DNA from: HXMU1420-13 sp034669965
GTDB taxonomy: Bacteria; Bacteroidota; Rhodothermia; Balneolales; Balneolaceae
DNA: 64,000 bases
Direction of reading: 5' to 3'
NCBI GenBank assembly: GCA_034669965.1
Contig: JAXMOK010000011.1
Location: 1-64,000 of the forward strand
The notes under the pieces: model-generated
Told to the model about the DNA's origin: nothing
What the model saw: the letters and a program-made list of their open reading frames with translations, nothing else
Database searches by the model: none
Position numbers and translations under genes: made by a program
Shown here: in pieces, positions 24,599-33,440 of the stretch
How the letters are laid out: each line of letters begins with the position of its first letter
Position numbering within the stretch: the stretch's first letter is position 1

Positions 24599-25996
24599 TC
24601 ATTTTAAAGGGAAAATAAGTTTGAATTGGGTGTTTCCGGGTTTGGAGTTTAGCTCGATGCGTCCTTCGTGTTTTTCTACGATTTTGCGCACTACATCCAG
24701 TCCAAGTCCGGTTCCTTTGCCTACGTCTTTGGTGGTGAAAAACGGATCGAAAATCTGGGATTGAATATCCGCAGGAATGCCCGGACCATCATCCTGAAAT
24801 ACAAACTCAAGATCTCCATTTTTGGCCGACACATGGATTCGTAGATTTCCACCCTCATCAACTGCATCGATGGCATTGTCGATGATGTTTGTCCACACCT
24901 GATTGAGCTCGCTCACAAATCCGCAAAACTCGGGAAGCTCTTTTTCTACGTTCACATCAACGGTTAAATTTTTAATCTTCGCTTTATGATTCAGCATGGT
25001 AAGCGTGCTTTTTAGCATCTTTTTGATGTCGACCGCCTCCTTATCCGTGCCACGATCCATGTGCGAATAGGTTTTCACCGACGACACCAATTCCGAAATC
25101 CGGCGCGATGCATCTTCAATTTCTTCCACCATTTTTTCGGTGGTAAGCACGTCTTCGATCCAGCCCAAAACCGAAGCCAAGGGCTCTTCGCTGAGGTGCG
25201 CCTTCACAAATTCTAAGTCCTCTACGCTAAAGCAAAACTCGGCAAAAGTGGGAGCATATTCGAATCCAAGATCGATGTTATGATCATCCATCCAATCGGT
25301 GAGTTCATCCTCCAGCGCAGTGCGTTCCATCAGCGATTGATTATTGGTGCTGCCGCCACCCGCTTTTCGAAACACCAATTCATTAATGGCATCCACTTGC
25401 TGGTCGGTAAGCTTGATGTGCATCACTGCTTTAAATTTATCTGGTTTTGCACGGATGTTATCCCGTAGAGCCGTCGCCGATCGCACCATAGCAGAAGCCG
25501 GATTATTTAGCTCATGCGCCAAACCAGCAGATAGCTTGCCAAGCGCAACTAGCTTTTCATTTTGCTGCTGTAGGTTGGTAAAATTCCGAATCCGATCAGA
25601 AAGTTGATGTACAAAAGCTTCGATTAATTCGTAATGCTTTGCAATTTCAGGAAAGAGTGATTCACTGGTTTCGAGCACTGTAGTTTCTTCAATTACCGTG
25701 AGATACCCTGCTGAAGATTGCATACGTGAGAAGGGCATTTTCCCAGAAATATCGCCTTTCTTGAAATTGCCTAGTAATCTGAACTGATTCCCTCTTTTTA
25801 GTTCTATTTTCACCTCGCCGTCTAAAAAAATCAGCATTCGGTTGATATCGTCGCCGGGCTTAGCGAGGTGCTCATCCGGTTGATAAGTGCACACTTTGGA
25901 GTTTTCCACCAGCCAGGAAAGTTGTTCGGCAGGTACATTGGCGAAAGCTTGGAGCGATTGCAAAAGCTGTACTACATATTCATTGTATTTATTCAT
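24599..25996 (-). CDS. Histidine kinase with N-terminal cyclic-nucleotide-binding fold
   Basis: A 465-residue soluble sensor kinase. Residues 15-130 are a cNMP-binding (Crp-like) domain: LAKPGDDINRMLIFLDGEVKIEL, GDISGKM. A coiled linker leads to the DHp domain, with LSAGLAHELNNPASA (phospho-acceptor His161). The ATPase domain follows, with NAIDAV (N box), FQDDGPGIP (G1), GTGLGLDVV (G2) and a C-terminal QFKLIFPL. No membrane segment or signal peptide is present, so it senses an internal signal. It is paralogous to the kinase at 37131-38552. Its neighbours are the RR-flavoprotein (likely partner) and the cation antiporter gene 29 bases upstream of it. Confidence 0.93.
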   Translation of the reverse strand: MNKYNEYVVQLLQSLQAFANVPAEQLSWLVENSKVCTYQPDEHLAKPGDDINRMLIFLDGEVKIELKRGNQFRLLGNFKKGDISGKMPFSRMQSSAGYLTVIEETTVLETSESLFPEIAKHYELIEAFVHQLSDRIRNFTNLQQQNEKLVALGKLSAGLAHELNNPASAMVRSATALRDNIRAKPDKFKAVMHIKLTDQQVDAINELVFRKAGGGSTNNQSLMERTALEDELTDWMDDHNIDLGFEYAPTFAEFCFSVEDLEFVKAHLSEEPLASVLGWIEDVLTTEKMVEEIEDASRRISELVSSVKTYSHMDRGTDKEAVDIKKMLKSTLTMLNHKAKIKNLTVDVNVEKELPEFCGFVSELNQVWTNIIDNAIDAVDEGGNLRIHVSAKNGDLEFVFQDDGPGIPADIQSQIFDPFFTTKDVGKGTGLGLDVVRKIVEKHEGRIELNSKPGNTQFKLIFPLK

Positions 25997-26025
25997 GGTG
26001 AGATTCTCACATGGTAGAATTTTTA

Positions 26026-27594
26026 CTATTGTTCAGTCAGTTCCAGCGCTACAGAACCCTCAATTTTTTCACTAAGGCTGAGTTCCGCAAGTTTCTGCCC
26101 GGCTTGTCGCATTGGTAAACAAACCGCATTTGCCCCGGCTTCTGCTAACAACGCCGACTCTTCGTCTCGTATCGTCAACGCATAAATATCGTTCGGATAC
26201 TCATTCTCGCGGAGCATTTTGGTAGCCTGAATTTTTGTATCGGGATTGGTCATTGCCAAAATAATCGCTTTCACGCCTGATAAGTCGATATTCTGCCATA
26301 ATTCGGGATCATAAGCATCGCCATAAACCACACGACGGTGGTCTTTTATATTCCGTTCGATGCGGGCAGGATCGCTATCCAAACCCGTTACCCGATGTTC
26401 GCGCTCTTTCAAATAATCGTAAGCGGCTGAGCCGGCTTGTCCCATCCCAATCACCAAATAATGTGCGCCACCCACCGAAACAACCTGATCGCCCGGATGC
26501 TTAGTTTCCCGTTCAAATGGAATGAGGCTGAACTCGTATTTCTTCCAAAGCTTGTTCGCGTTCGAAGCAATGGGCGCGTTGATCGCATAACTAACCGCGG
26601 TAATCATGGCCATGGCAATGAGTGCAGATTGTGGGATAAATCCCGCACCGGTTGCAACGGCTCCGGCAATTAAGGTAAACTCGCTGTACGAGGTGAGGGT
26701 GGTCATCACCATAAAGGCGTTTCTGGAACGTAATTTAAACGCAATGAGCAGGAAGAAATACAAAGCCGACTTGATCGGAAGAACGGCAATTACCACAAGT
26801 GCAAAAATCATAGCGCTCATGTCGGGCAAGCCTGCAAGCCCGATTTCAAGGAAAAATCCCACCAAAAACGCTTCTTTCAAGCCCCACAGTTTTTCGGCTA
26901 ATTCGTCTGCTTGTTGATGTCCTGATAAGACTGCTCCAGCAGCCAATGCGCCCAGTTCGGAGGAAAGCCCAAGAACTTCGAACAGCGTTCCGGTTCCCAC
27001 GGCTAAGATTAAGCCGAAAAGCAGTTGAAGTTCCTCATGTCCGCTGGCTACGAACAATTTTAGGATCAGAGGACGGGCAAGTGGGATGAGTAAGAGTCCG
27101 AGGCTCCAATAACTGGGCAAACCACCACCGCTGAGCGCCAGAATTACGATGGCTACCAAATCCTGCAAAATCAAAATCCCGATGGCAACCCGTGCGTGAT
27201 AAGCTCCGAGTTCGCCACGTGCTTCCAATGCTTTTGCCGCCAATACCGTACTCGAAAACCCGAGCAGAATACCGATAATCAACGAGGCAACCGGTTCAAA
27301 ACCGAAGGCTAGCGCAATTCCGCTAAAAATGAGCGCCGAGATGGAGAGGTGTAAACCGCCGGCACCAAAAACTTCAGGACGAATAATATTCTTAAGGCGA
27401 AGGTGTAGCCCAACGGTAAACAAAAGCAGAAGCACACCAAGATGACCCAGTTCGTGAATTACATCCGTTTCGATATGAATTCCGGAAAGCGAAAGAACGA
27501 TACCGGCAGCCAAATAACCGATGAGAGGAGGCAAGCGAAGCGCCTGCATGGCCATGCCCAGCACGTATGCCAATACCAGCCAGAGAATTTCCAT
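26026..27594 (-). CDS. CPA2-family monovalent cation/proton antiporter with TrkA_N domain
   Basis: A 522-residue inner-membrane antiporter from the chosen ATG at 27594; an upstream TTG at 27699 would add 35 residues that lack the family pattern. About twelve helices cover residues 1-350 (Na_H_Exchanger fold, e.g. LGHLGVLLLLFTVGLHL and GFSSTVLAAKALEARG). A C-terminal RCK/TrkA_N domain contains VIGMGQAGSAAYDYLKERE, a Rossmann nucleotide-binding turn, and VVYGDAYDPEL. This is the KefB/YbaL type, gated by nucleotide or glutathione adducts in relatives. It is followed 29 bases on by the cNMP-type kinase, so potassium or pH homeostasis under redox stress is a reasonable guess. Confidence 0.88.
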   Translation of the reverse strand: MEILWLVLAYVLGMAMQALRLPPLIGYLAAGIVLSLSGIHIETDVIHELGHLGVLLLLFTVGLHLRLKNIIRPEVFGAGGLHLSISALIFSGIALAFGFEPVASLIIGILLGFSSTVLAAKALEARGELGAYHARVAIGILILQDLVAIVILALSGGGLPSYWSLGLLLIPLARPLILKLFVASGHEELQLLFGLILAVGTGTLFEVLGLSSELGALAAGAVLSGHQQADELAEKLWGLKEAFLVGFFLEIGLAGLPDMSAMIFALVVIAVLPIKSALYFFLLIAFKLRSRNAFMVMTTLTSYSEFTLIAGAVATGAGFIPQSALIAMAMITAVSYAINAPIASNANKLWKKYEFSLIPFERETKHPGDQVVSVGGAHYLVIGMGQAGSAAYDYLKEREHRVTGLDSDPARIERNIKDHRRVVYGDAYDPELWQNIDLSGVKAIILAMTNPDTKIQATKMLRENEYPNDIYALTIRDEESALLAEAGANAVCLPMRQAGQKLAELSLSEKIEGSVALELTEQ

Positions 27595-27822
27595 AGGATG
27601 TACCCGATTTAGAGTGAGTGCGATTAGAACATCGAACAGAATATTAAACCGTGCTCGTAAATTTCCAAATAGAGAAAAGTGATTTAGGTGATTGTTCAAC
27701 CTATTATGAAAGTTGAATGATATGGTTCATTAGAATAGAACCTATAGACAATGAAAAGTTAAAAAATTAAGAATCTGACATCTCATATAATGACGGTAGA
27801 TTAAATATTATAAGGCATAAAA

Positions 27823-27848
27823 AAAGGGGGCACCAACAAGCCCCCTTT
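27823..27848 (-). terminator. Intrinsic terminator of the secreted nuclease gene
   Basis: The perfect 9-bp stem AAAGGGGGC / GCCCCCTTT has an 8-base loop and a run of T on the minus strand after it. It lies 27 bases past the stop codon of the 1411-residue gene. Confidence 0.9.
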
Positions 27849-27874
27849 CTTTTATTATTAGTTAAATATGATGT

Positions 27875-30800
27875 CTATTTAGCCAATAACATTTTCTTTG
27901 TGAATACTTGTCCGTTCACCATCATTCGATAAATGTATACACCGGTAGATAAATTGCCGGCATCAAATGTAACGGAATGTCGACCTGCAGGGCGCTCTTC
28001 ATTCACTAAGGTACTTACTTGTTGTCCAAGCAGGTTGTACACTGAGATTTGAACCTGAGCTGTGGAAGTAAGTTCAAAATCTATATTAGTGCTTGGGTTG
28101 AATGGGTTCGGGTAGTTCTGTAGTAAGCCGATGCTTGTTGGTGTCTCTGTGAGATCAGCAAAAGGGTCGCCTACCAGCTTGGCTGCCGGAGTGGATCCGA
28201 ATACCACATAGGCTACTTGCTCCGTCGTATGACCACGCTCTGAGTTTGCAATCTGGTCTTCATCAAAAGCAAGGTTTACATTACTAGAACTTAACGGATT
28301 GCTTCCATACAACAGTGGCCATCCTCCATCACCGCCATCCATCGCGGCAACACTTAAAGTTGCCGTTTCAGCAGAGCTTAAGCCTGAAATAGAGTAGTTG
28401 TATGGTGGTGCGTTTGTAACTCCACGCACAATATCAGAACCTAATCCAGCACGGAACGGAGTTGTTTCAACTGTTCCGTTACCGGACTCCATCACGATAT
28501 AGGCTACAGTTTCATTAGCACGTGTTTTATCAGAATCTTCACCCACATGTTTACCTACATTGAGATTGGAACTGTTTGGAGCATTTTTCTGACCTGAACC
28601 ATGCGCCCAGAATACTGACCACGAAGGGTCATTTTCGGTCATAACCTGACCTAATACAACAGGTGAAGCGTAACTGTTCTGATAGCTTCTGTTTTGAGCA
28701 GACCAAGAGCCTTTATAGTTGGTAGTAGTAGAAGTGAATTTAACAGCCTCCATTTTAACACCGTCAGTTCCGGTTGTATACACACCTTCTTCTAATGCAA
28801 TGTAATGAATTGAGTAATTACTCAAGGCTGCATTACTAGGATTCTGAACTTTTACTTGGAATGAATTACCAGTGGCATTTCGAACACGAACAATGGCGGG
28901 TAAATCTCCGGCACTATATACTGGTGTGGCCACTACAACCATTGAGTTGTATGTGAAAGGCAGGTTCACTGTTTGCCAGCTTGATCCCACACCGGATAAT
29001 GTTCCTTGTGTGAATTGAATGGATCCACCTGTGGCTGCCGGATCAACAGTTGAGGTAGTGGAAGCCTGACCGCTAGCTCCATCATTGTCGGTTACTATTA
29101 AGCTTACCGTATAACTTCCTGCCGTTGTATAGGCATGAATAGGATTTGCTTGAGTACTGGTATTGCCGTCCCCAAAATCCCAAAGATAAGAAGCTATAGT
29201 TCCGTCAGAATCACTGGATCCTGAACTGCTAAATGCAATAGATTGACCTTCGGTGCCAGTATATGGTCCGTTTGCTATTGCTGTAGGTGCTACATTAGCC
29301 GGAGGTGCAGTCGGCTGAGTTTCTGGATTTCCGTTATTGCTTGCGGTTGCCCAATCATTGAAGGAATCGGTGTCAGAAGTTAATGATGTTCTAACAACAC
29401 TGCTACCAGTTGCGGCTGAAGGTGCGGTTGCACTTCCCCATCCTGTAGGAACACCCGCACTTGCACCACCTTCCCATGCTACAGCGTCGACTAGAGCACC
29501 ACTACCATCTTTAAGTAGTAAAGCATCACCACCATTATTCAGGTCAGGAATACCTCCGTATACATCCGCCTCATAACTATAAAGAGCAAAGAAACCTGCA
29601 CTATTCTTTGCAATGGTTATGTGCGTACTTGCATCAATGGTGGTATTTGTTGGAATTGTATAAGTCGTTCCGGTACCATTATTGTCAGTAATAGTCCATC
29701 CGCTTAGATCAATAGTTGATACGCTTCTGTTATAAAGCTCGAGCCACTCTTCCTGAGAATCAGTTCCAGGAGTATCATAGAAAACTTCACTGATTAGAAT
29801 ATCTGAATTGCTAGTAGCTACAGGATCAACAGTAGCGGTTGTTGAAGATTGTCCGGTCGCACCTTCATTATCCGTAACTGTAAGGGTTACTGAGTACGAA
29901 CCAACAGATGCATAAGTATGAGACGGATTAGCTGATGTACTGTTGTTGCCGTCACCAAAGTTCCATAAATAGGAGCTAATTGAGCCATCTGAATCGCTTG
30001 ATCCTATACTGCTAAAAGTAATACTCTGGCCTTCAGTTCCTGTATATGGACCGTTTGCTACTGCTAGTGGTGCAGTATTCACAGTAATATCTGCTGAAGT
30101 AGAAGCTTGTCCAGTTGCTCCATCATTATCAGTAACCGTTAGATTAACTGAATAAGTACCCGCTGATGCATAGCTATGTGATGGATTTGCTATTGTAGAT
30201 GTATTGCCATCACCAAAGTTCCAGAGATAAGATGCAATAGTACCATCTGAATCATTTGATCCTGCACTGCTAAAGGCGATTGCAGTATTCACTCGGCCGC
30301 TGTAAGGACCATTCGCTACCGCTGTTGGAGCAGTATTTGCCGGTGGAGCAGTTGGCTGAGTTTGAGGATTTCCATTACCTGTTGCCGTTGCCCAATCGCT
30401 AAAGGAGTCGGTATCGGTACTAAGAGAACTTCTTACAATGCTGTTTCCCGTTGAAGCAGAAGGAGCAGAGGAACTTCCCCAACCTGCCGGGGTTCCTGCA
30501 CTTGCGCCACCTTCCCAAGCTACAGCATCAACCATTGTTCCGCTACCGTCTCTAAGTAAAAGTGCATCTCCACCATTATTAAGAGCAGGAATTCCACCAT
30601 AAACGTCGGCATCGTAGCTGTAGATAGCGAAGAAACCGGTGCTGTTTTTAGCGATAGTTAAATGCGTACTTGCTTGGATGGTAGTACCACCTGGAATAGT
30701 ATAGGTTGAACCGGATCCATTATTATCAGTGATAGTCCAGCCACCCAGGTCTACAGTAGATGAACTTCCATTATAAAGTTCGACCCATTCTTCTTGAGAA

Positions 30801-32110
30801 TCTGTTCCTGGAGTGTCGTAAAAGATCTCACTAAACAGCACCGAACCATTTCCACCACCGCCTGAAGTTGAAATATAAACACTTGCTACATCCTGACCGG
30901 ATGCGCCATTATTATCTGTTACTGTTAAAGTTACGTTATAATTTCCATCTGCTAAGTAAGAATAGGTTGGATTTGCAGATGAACTAGTTGAGCCGTCACC
31001 GAAATCCCAAAAATAAGAGGTAATACTACCATCCTGATCTACTGATCCGGCACTACTGAAAGTGATGGTACTGCTGCTGGTTCCGCTGTATGGACCATTA
31101 GCTTCTGCAAGTGGAGATATATTGCCACCACCACCCGAACTAAGGCTGACGAAATCAGCATAAACTGGTAAGTGATCACTCGCATCATGCAATGCTTGAG
31201 CTACAGTTGCCGATACTGCTGAGTTAGGACCATCAAGAATTGAGGTGTCGAAATGATTCCCATCGTTACCAAATGCGGTATAGCTTCCTTCTATTAATTC
31301 AACGTCGGCATTGTCGTTGATACCAAAAGACGTGAGGATAAAATCAAAACGATCGTCCATTCCACCATGGGCTCCTCCACCGAATTGAGTAGTACGTGGG
31401 CTTTGAGTATGTACAGCTGCAAAAGCCGGATTGATGTGCCAGTCACCCACTCCGCCTGTAGTTGCAAGTGGATCTTCCGCACGACCATCATTATCCGACT
31501 CGTTTGCTAAGAATTTTTGATAAGCAGGTTCTGCGCTATCATAAATATTGAAATCCCCTACAATTACAAATTCTGTACCTGCAGGAAGATTGTTTAAATG
31601 ATTTCTTAGAACAGTAACTTCATCTAGTCGTCTTTGTTCATTTGTTGAACCCGAACTAGCTTTTAAATGAGCACTATAAAATCGAATTTCGTTGTCTCCG
31701 ATTTGCATCACATATTCTGAAATTTCCCGAAGTGTAGTTGGAATTTCATTTTGTGAAATGAGAGTACCAATGGACGTTCGATAAAAAAGCATATTGTCTG
31801 TATCCACTCCATTAAGAAAAGTAGCCCTGCTGTATTGAGTACCTTGTGCATTCAAAGCATTTAGAATTAGATCGGCACCGGAAGCATCCACGATTTCCTG
31901 CATCAGCAAAATGTCGGGGTTCGAAGCTTCAAGTACGGTTTGGAAAGCAGACTGACGGTCGGTATCGGTACCATCAAGTTTTAGACCATTGTAGGTCATA
32001 ACGCGGAAATTAACATCCTGAGCTTGCAGAAATCCCGAGCCAATAAACAACATGGCGAGGAATAACGACAGACTTATTGCATTCTTAAACACAGATCGGT
32101 TTAACGACAT
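27875..32110 (-). CDS. Secreted multidomain EEP nuclease with PKD, lamin-tail and T9SS domains
   Basis: A 1411-residue exported protein (signal 1-31). Domains in order: endonuclease/exonuclease/phosphatase domain, residues 33-315 (MTYNGLKLDG, LMQEIVDASG, SAHLKAS, VGDFNIYDS, SDHLPVYADF); PKD 1, 330-415; lamin-tail (LTD) 1, 420-565; PKD 2 and 3, 590-763; LTD 2, 768-910; PKD 4, 925-1015; a beta-rich module of about 300 residues possibly sugar-binding; and a Por-secretion sorting domain from about 1323 (LLQNYPNPFNPSTNIDFEL to KKMLLAK). The protein should be exported by T9SS and held at, or released from, the surface. It probably degrades extracellular nucleic acid. A structured leader candidate lies upstream at 32153-32245. 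Confidence 0.9.
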   Translation of the reverse strand: MSLNRSVFKNAISLSLFLAMLFIGSGFLQAQDVNFRVMTYNGLKLDGTDTDRQSAFQTVLEASNPDILLMQEIVDASGADLILNALNAQGTQYSRATFLNGVDTDNMLFYRTSIGTLISQNEIPTTLREISEYVMQIGDNEIRFYSAHLKASSGSTNEQRRLDEVTVLRNHLNNLPAGTEFVIVGDFNIYDSAEPAYQKFLANESDNDGRAEDPLATTGGVGDWHINPAFAAVHTQSPRTTQFGGGAHGGMDDRFDFILTSFGINDNADVELIEGSYTAFGNDGNHFDTSILDGPNSAVSATVAQALHDASDHLPVYADFVSLSSGGGGNISPLAEANGPYSGTSSSTITFSSAGSVDQDGSITSYFWDFGDGSTSSSANPTYSYLADGNYNVTLTVTDNNGASGQDVASVYISTSGGGGNGSVLFSEIFYDTPGTDSQEEWVELYNGSSSTVDLGGWTITDNNGSGSTYTIPGGTTIQASTHLTIAKNSTGFFAIYSYDADVYGGIPALNNGGDALLLRDGSGTMVDAVAWEGGASAGTPAGWGSSSAPSASTGNSIVRSSLSTDTDSFSDWATATGNGNPQTQPTAPPANTAPTAVANGPYSGRVNTAIAFSSAGSNDSDGTIASYLWNFGDGNTSTIANPSHSYASAGTYSVNLTVTDNDGATGQASTSADITVNTAPLAVANGPYTGTEGQSITFSSIGSSDSDGSISSYLWNFGDGNNSTSANPSHTYASVGSYSVTLTVTDNEGATGQSSTTATVDPVATSNSDILISEVFYDTPGTDSQEEWLELYNRSVSTIDLSGWTITDNNGTGTTYTIPTNTTIDASTHITIAKNSAGFFALYSYEADVYGGIPDLNNGGDALLLKDGSGALVDAVAWEGGASAGVPTGWGSATAPSAATGSSVVRTSLTSDTDSFNDWATASNNGNPETQPTAPPANVAPTAIANGPYTGTEGQSIAFSSSGSSDSDGTIASYLWDFGDGNTSTQANPIHAYTTAGSYTVSLIVTDNDGASGQASTTSTVDPAATGGSIQFTQGTLSGVGSSWQTVNLPFTYNSMVVVATPVYSAGDLPAIVRVRNATGNSFQVKVQNPSNAALSNYSIHYIALEEGVYTTGTDGVKMEAVKFTSTTTNYKGSWSAQNRSYQNSYASPVVLGQVMTENDPSWSVFWAHGSGQKNAPNSSNLNVGKHVGEDSDKTRANETVAYIVMESGNGTVETTPFRAGLGSDIVRGVTNAPPYNYSISGLSSAETATLSVAAMDGGDGGWPLLYGSNPLSSSNVNLAFDEDQIANSERGHTTEQVAYVVFGSTPAAKLVGDPFADLTETPTSIGLLQNYPNPFNPSTNIDFELTSTAQVQISVYNLLGQQVSTLVNEERPAGRHSVTFDAGNLSTGVYIYRMMVNGQVFTKKMLLAK
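29270..30870 (-). repeat. Duplicated LTD-PKD coding block within the secreted nuclease
   Basis: Two blocks about 1045 bases apart are similar at DNA and protein level: each has FYDTPGTDSQEEW, DLGGW/DLSGWTITDNNG, DVYGGIPxLNNGGDALLL, VDAVAWEGGASAGxPxGWGS and FxDWATAxxNGNPxTQPTAPP. PKD blades with ANGPYxG, YLWxFGDGN and LTVTDN/VTDNDGA repeat four times. The pattern points to internal block duplication with later divergence. Confidence 0.9.
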
Positions 32111-32748
32111 ACGTCCTCCATAATAAGGTTAGCATAGGTTTGGGTAATAGAAAGACGACCAATAAAGTGGTGACAGCCAATTAGGGTTGGCAGGTGGAGG
32201 CTCCTTGTCCCATCATACCAAGGATTACACAAGAGGTGGTCGTCTCAATGTATTTGATTTACAAAAGTTTTCAAATTTAACACCCCATTTCTTTTTCCAC
32301 AGGATTATCCACATTCCGCCTCAGGATACTGCATTGCAATAGCTTAAAAGGAACAGCTGAAACATTAGAATTTGAAGTTTTGGGAAATTTTTCCTCACCC
32401 CTAAGCTCAAACTTCCATTTTTATTGTTCGATTACTCACCCTCATTCGTAAATATTCCGCGTTGTAATAGAGCAGGGAAAAGCCTTCGCTGGTGAGACTA
32501 TTGTCTTTTTCGATGATCGCAGATAATTGAATTTCATAGAGACCAGAAATCTCTGGTGCGTATCTGTTTATTGCAGCTCAATTATTCATCGTACATATAT
32601 TAAGTATTAACCAACTGTAACTAATGAGGGTAGGGGATGAAAGGTGTTACAGTTTTATCGAAAATACCAGTAGAAAATATTAAGCCGATCCGGCAAATTG
32701 AAATGTAGATGAGATGCTTAATGAAAGCAGATCAACTCAGATGCCTAA
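32111..32748. other. 638-base gene-free stretch
   Basis: It holds the structured leader candidate at 32153-32245, near the start of the secreted nuclease gene. At 32293-32301 and 32305-32313 are TTTTCCACA and TTATCCACA, the latter being the DnaA-box consensus. The remaining sequence to 32748 is AT-rich, and I see no credible frame, terminator or palindrome in it. Confidence 0.7.
32153..32245 (-). ncRNA. Candidate structured RNA leader of the secreted nuclease
   Basis: On the minus strand an outer 8-bp helix (AGACGACC / GGTCGTCT) encloses two stem-loops. One is TCCTTG / CAAGGA (6 bp, loop 11 nt). The other is GCCAA / TTGGC (5 bp, loop 6 nt). Together they form a three-way junction that ends 42 bases before the start codon at 32110. 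The loop and joining segments are not AT-rich filler, as expected of a conserved fold. I could not match it to 6S, SRP, tmRNA, c-di-GMP, SAM, TPP or other families known to me. It could be a riboswitch-like leader, a small RNA made on either strand, or a chance fold. Confidence 0.45.
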
Positions 32749-33429
32749 CTAATCACTTGTCAGGCGATCTGCTATCATTCGGTTAATTTGATCTATCTCA
32801 TCCTGATTGACGGTATGTCCCATTCCAGGATAAATAACCTTAGTGATATCAGCATTTAACTGCTCAAAAATCCGGGCTGAATCATGCACGCGTTGTTCGG
32901 GAATGTGGGCGTCAGTATTGCTGCATCCCATAAAAACGGGAGTCTTCCCTAAATCACCGGAGTATAATTCGGGGCGTAATTCGTGCCCGATTAATCCGCC
33001 GCTTAAAACAAACAATCCTCCGTAGGATTCGGGATGTCGGGCCATATATTCTGAGGCCAGGCATGCACCTTGGGAAAACCCCAGTAAGAAAATCTGAGCT
33101 TTTGAGAATCCATCTTTTTCTGCTTGTTGAATTGCATCGTGCACCGCTTGCAGTCCCGAATTTAATCCGGGCTGGTTTTGATCCTGCGGTGCTAAAAACG
33201 AGTAGGGATACCACGTATAACCCGCTGCCTGTGGCGCATACAATGTAAATGCGTCGGATTGGGAAAGCTCACCTGCCAACGGTAGCATACTTTGTGCGTT
33301 TGCACCGCGACCGTGAATCATGATCATGGCAGCTTTGGCGGATGTGGGCTCTACACCGCCTTGTAGCAATTGTTCTTTTTGATGCGGGCCTTCAAAAGAT
33401 TGTTCGTTCGATGTTCTGAATAATTCCAT
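32749..33429 (-). CDS. Carboxylesterase/phospholipase, MhqD-like
   Basis: A 226-residue alpha/beta hydrolase of the phospholipase/carboxylesterase (abhydrolase_2) family. It has MIHGRGANAQSML (oxyanion region), the nucleophile elbow LLGFSQGACLASEYMA (Ser), TPVFMGCSNTDAHIP (Asp) and GMGHTVNQDEI (His). This fits the MhqD group, paired in Bacillus with a quinone-cleaving dioxygenase. Here it follows the dioxygenase gene by 11 bases, so they form one operon and probably act in sequence on aromatic or quinone compounds. There is no signal peptide; it is cytoplasmic. Confidence 0.88.
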   Translation of the reverse strand: MELFRTSNEQSFEGPHQKEQLLQGGVEPTSAKAAMIMIHGRGANAQSMLPLAGELSQSDAFTLYAPQAAGYTWYPYSFLAPQDQNQPGLNSGLQAVHDAIQQAEKDGFSKAQIFLLGFSQGACLASEYMARHPESYGGLFVLSGGLIGHELRPELYSGDLGKTPVFMGCSNTDAHIPEQRVHDSARIFEQLNADITKVIYPGMGHTVNQDEIDQINRMIADRLTSD

Positions 33430-33440
33430 GGTTCTTTTTA

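Noticed and set aside
26606..26917. Antisense frame of 103 residues in the cation antiporter gene
   Set aside because: It is fully inside a well-supported gene and lacks any family pattern or start signal.
32153..32245. c-di-GMP (GEMM-I) riboswitch
   Set aside because: A GGGAC...GCCTCC stretch on the minus strand is suggestive, but the paired GGTAGG receptor and the GEMM helix order are missing.
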